This document shows positions 5,397-6,081 of a stretch of 6,081 nt of DNA, piece by piece. Position 1 is the stretch's first letter, and each line of letters opens with the position of its first letter. Source of the stretch: JASFRI01 sp050115015 (GTDB taxonomy: Bacteria > Acidobacteriota > Polarisedimenticolia > CBDVAL01); assembly GCA_050115015.1 (NCBI GenBank), contig JASFRI010000266.1, positions 1 through 6,081 of the forward strand, in the 5' to 3' direction. The notes under the pieces are model-generated. The model saw only the letters and a program-made list of their open reading frames with translations, was not told the origin of the DNA and ran no database searches. A program made the translations under genes and the position numbers.

Positions 5397-5604
5397 CCGG
5401 ATGATTCACCACCTGCCGGTTGGAACGGATGGAAACCACCACGGCAGCTGGAAACGCAATGAAGCCGGGTGACGGCGCAACGTGACGGTATGTGGGGAGG
5501 GATGGAGAGCTTGTGGGACAGAGCGCGGTGGACCCGTCGAGGAGGTCCAACGCAGGCCCGCACGCTCTCGCCCCCCCGAGGCCGGCAGGAGGTGAATCAT
5601 CCGG
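5397..5604. repeat. 208-bp element bounded by 23-bp imperfect inverted repeats
   Basis: The ends 5397-5419 and 5582-5604 are reverse complements at 22 of 23 positions; both contain GATGATTCACC or its complement and end in CCGG. The 162-bp interior is non-coding, with a short possible hairpin, TGGACC (5530-5535) with GGTCCA (5545-5550). The size, terminal inverted repeats and lack of a gene fit a MITE or a deleted insertion sequence. A fragment of a structured RNA element such as a group II intron is a weaker possibility. No convincing target duplication flanks it. Confidence 0.65.
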
Positions 5605-5690
5605 GCTACCCACACGCAGAACGGGAGCGCGGCGCCGGGAGCAGGCCCGGTGGATCGCGCGACCGTCGCTTCGAGCCGGGCGACCGGCGG

Positions 5691-5696
5691 AAAGGA
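5691..5696 (+). promoter_or_regulatory. Ribosome binding site of the Spy/CpxP-like gene
   Basis: AAAGGA lies 7 bases before the ATG at 5704 and supports that start. Confidence 0.6.
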
Positions 5697-5703
5697 CGAC
5701 CCC

Positions 5704-6081
5704 ATGCTCCGCACGGAATCTCCGAAAATCACGATCGTCACCGCGCTGGCGGCGTGCCTCCTTCTCGGCACGACCCTCGTCGCGGCGGCACCACCCCCGG
5801 GCCCGCTGAACGGCCCGGACCCGGCCCGGTTCGCCGCGCGCTTCCTGGACCTCTCCGACGCGCAGATGCAGGCATGGCGCGCCATCCTCGAGGCGCGCGA
5901 CGAGGCCACGCGTCCGATCGCCCGGGAGGTCGAGCGCCGCGAGCGGGAGCTGCACCGGCTGCTCGACGCCGATGCACAGGACCCCGCCGCGGTGGGCGCG
6001 CTGGTGGTGGCCATCGACGGCCTGCGGGATCAGATCGACGCGATCCGTGGGTCCTCCGGGCAGGAGCTCCTCGGGACTCTC
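5704..6081 (+). CDS. Spy/CpxP-like periplasmic protein, partial (3' end outside window)
   Basis: The first 126 codons are present and the frame is open to the window edge. The start is supported by AAAGGA 7 bases upstream and by a signal peptide: a hydrophobic stretch at about residues 9-29 ending in LVAAAPPPG. Cys18 in LAAC resembles a lipobox, but hydrophobic sequence continues after it, so ordinary signal peptidase cleavage near Ala29 is more likely. The mature part begins with a linker and then helical sequence. LDLSDAQMQAW (48-58) resembles the LTxxQ motif of Spy/CpxP and of periplasmic heavy-metal sensor proteins. It is followed by charged helices (EARDEATRPIAREVERRERELHRL and DGLRDQIDAI) as in that family's antiparallel hairpins. 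Such proteins act as periplasmic chaperones or stress sensors. The family call rests on motif and pattern only. Confidence 0.75.
   Translation, partial: MLRTESPKITIVTALAACLLLGTTLVAAAPPPGPLNGPDPARFAARFLDLSDAQMQAWRAILEARDEATRPIAREVERRERELHRLLDADAQDPAAVGALVVAIDGLRDQIDAIRGSSGQELLGTL

Larger units (their letters stand above)
5173..5703. other. Gene-free 531-bp region with two inverted-repeat elements
   Basis: No ORF here looks like real protein in any frame; the long minus-strand frame across it is Arg/Ser/Ala-rich and runs antisense through the Spy-like gene. The stretch holds the -10 box of the small membrane protein gene (5179-5184), a 160-bp foldback element (5231-5390), a six-base gap, a 208-bp element with 23-bp inverted ends (5397-5604), and about 100 bp leading to the Spy-like gene. 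That last part shows an AAAGGA ribosome site (5691-5696) but no clear promoter. Confidence 0.6.

Noticed and set aside
5231..5604. CRISPR array or tRNA/att site
   Set aside because: The repeats are inverted rather than regularly spaced direct repeats, and no tRNA-like cloverleaf or integrase gene is present.
5239..5955. 238-codon minus-strand frame across the inverted repeats and the Spy-like gene
   Set aside because: It crosses two repeat elements and is antisense to a gene with a signal peptide and ribosome site. The residues are Arg/Ser/Ala-rich with no recognisable domain.

Overview
The window comes from a very GC-rich Gram-negative bacterium. Signal peptides, a probable outer-membrane barrel and a Spy/CpxP-like periplasmic protein point to a two-membrane cell. 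The Hanks-type kinase joined through a membrane helix to a PD40/TolB-like propeller is an architecture common in Acidobacteriota, Gemmatimonadota and some Proteobacteria. The sequence alone does not settle the phylum, and nothing in it indicates a phage or plasmid.

Layout, left to right. (1) 161-766 (+): a secreted, probably beta-barrel protein with a His/Asp/Glu-rich N-terminus. It converges, 12 bp apart, on (2) 779-3479 (-): a membrane-anchored Ser/Thr kinase with a C-terminal propeller. This gene is split by a one-base frameshift near 2603-2606. Removing one base restores an 899-residue protein. (3) 3575-3943 (-): a DsrE-family sulfur-relay-type protein with a CPPC motif, upstream of the kinase on the same strand and perhaps co-transcribed with it. 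(4) 4173-4388 (+): a TusA-like protein divergent from dsrE. Good sigma70-type promoters can be read in both directions in the shared 229-bp gap. (5) 4415-4825 (-): a small secreted protein of unknown function. (6) 4918-5172 (-): a small membrane protein, possibly translated from a leaderless mRNA. (7) 5173-5703: a 531-bp gene-free stretch holding two adjacent inverted-repeat elements (5231-5390 and 5397-5604), both without a transposase. (8) 5704-6081 (+): the start of a Spy/CpxP-like periplasmic protein that runs off the window.

Functionally, the DsrE/TusA pair suggests persulfide handling. The kinase, barrel and Spy-like genes suggest envelope sensing or stress functions. No known defence, CRISPR or biosynthetic system is visible. 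The most unusual material is the paired foldback elements in 5231-5604, the frameshifted kinase, and the TusA-like protein whose Cys-Pro motif has become Cys-Gly.
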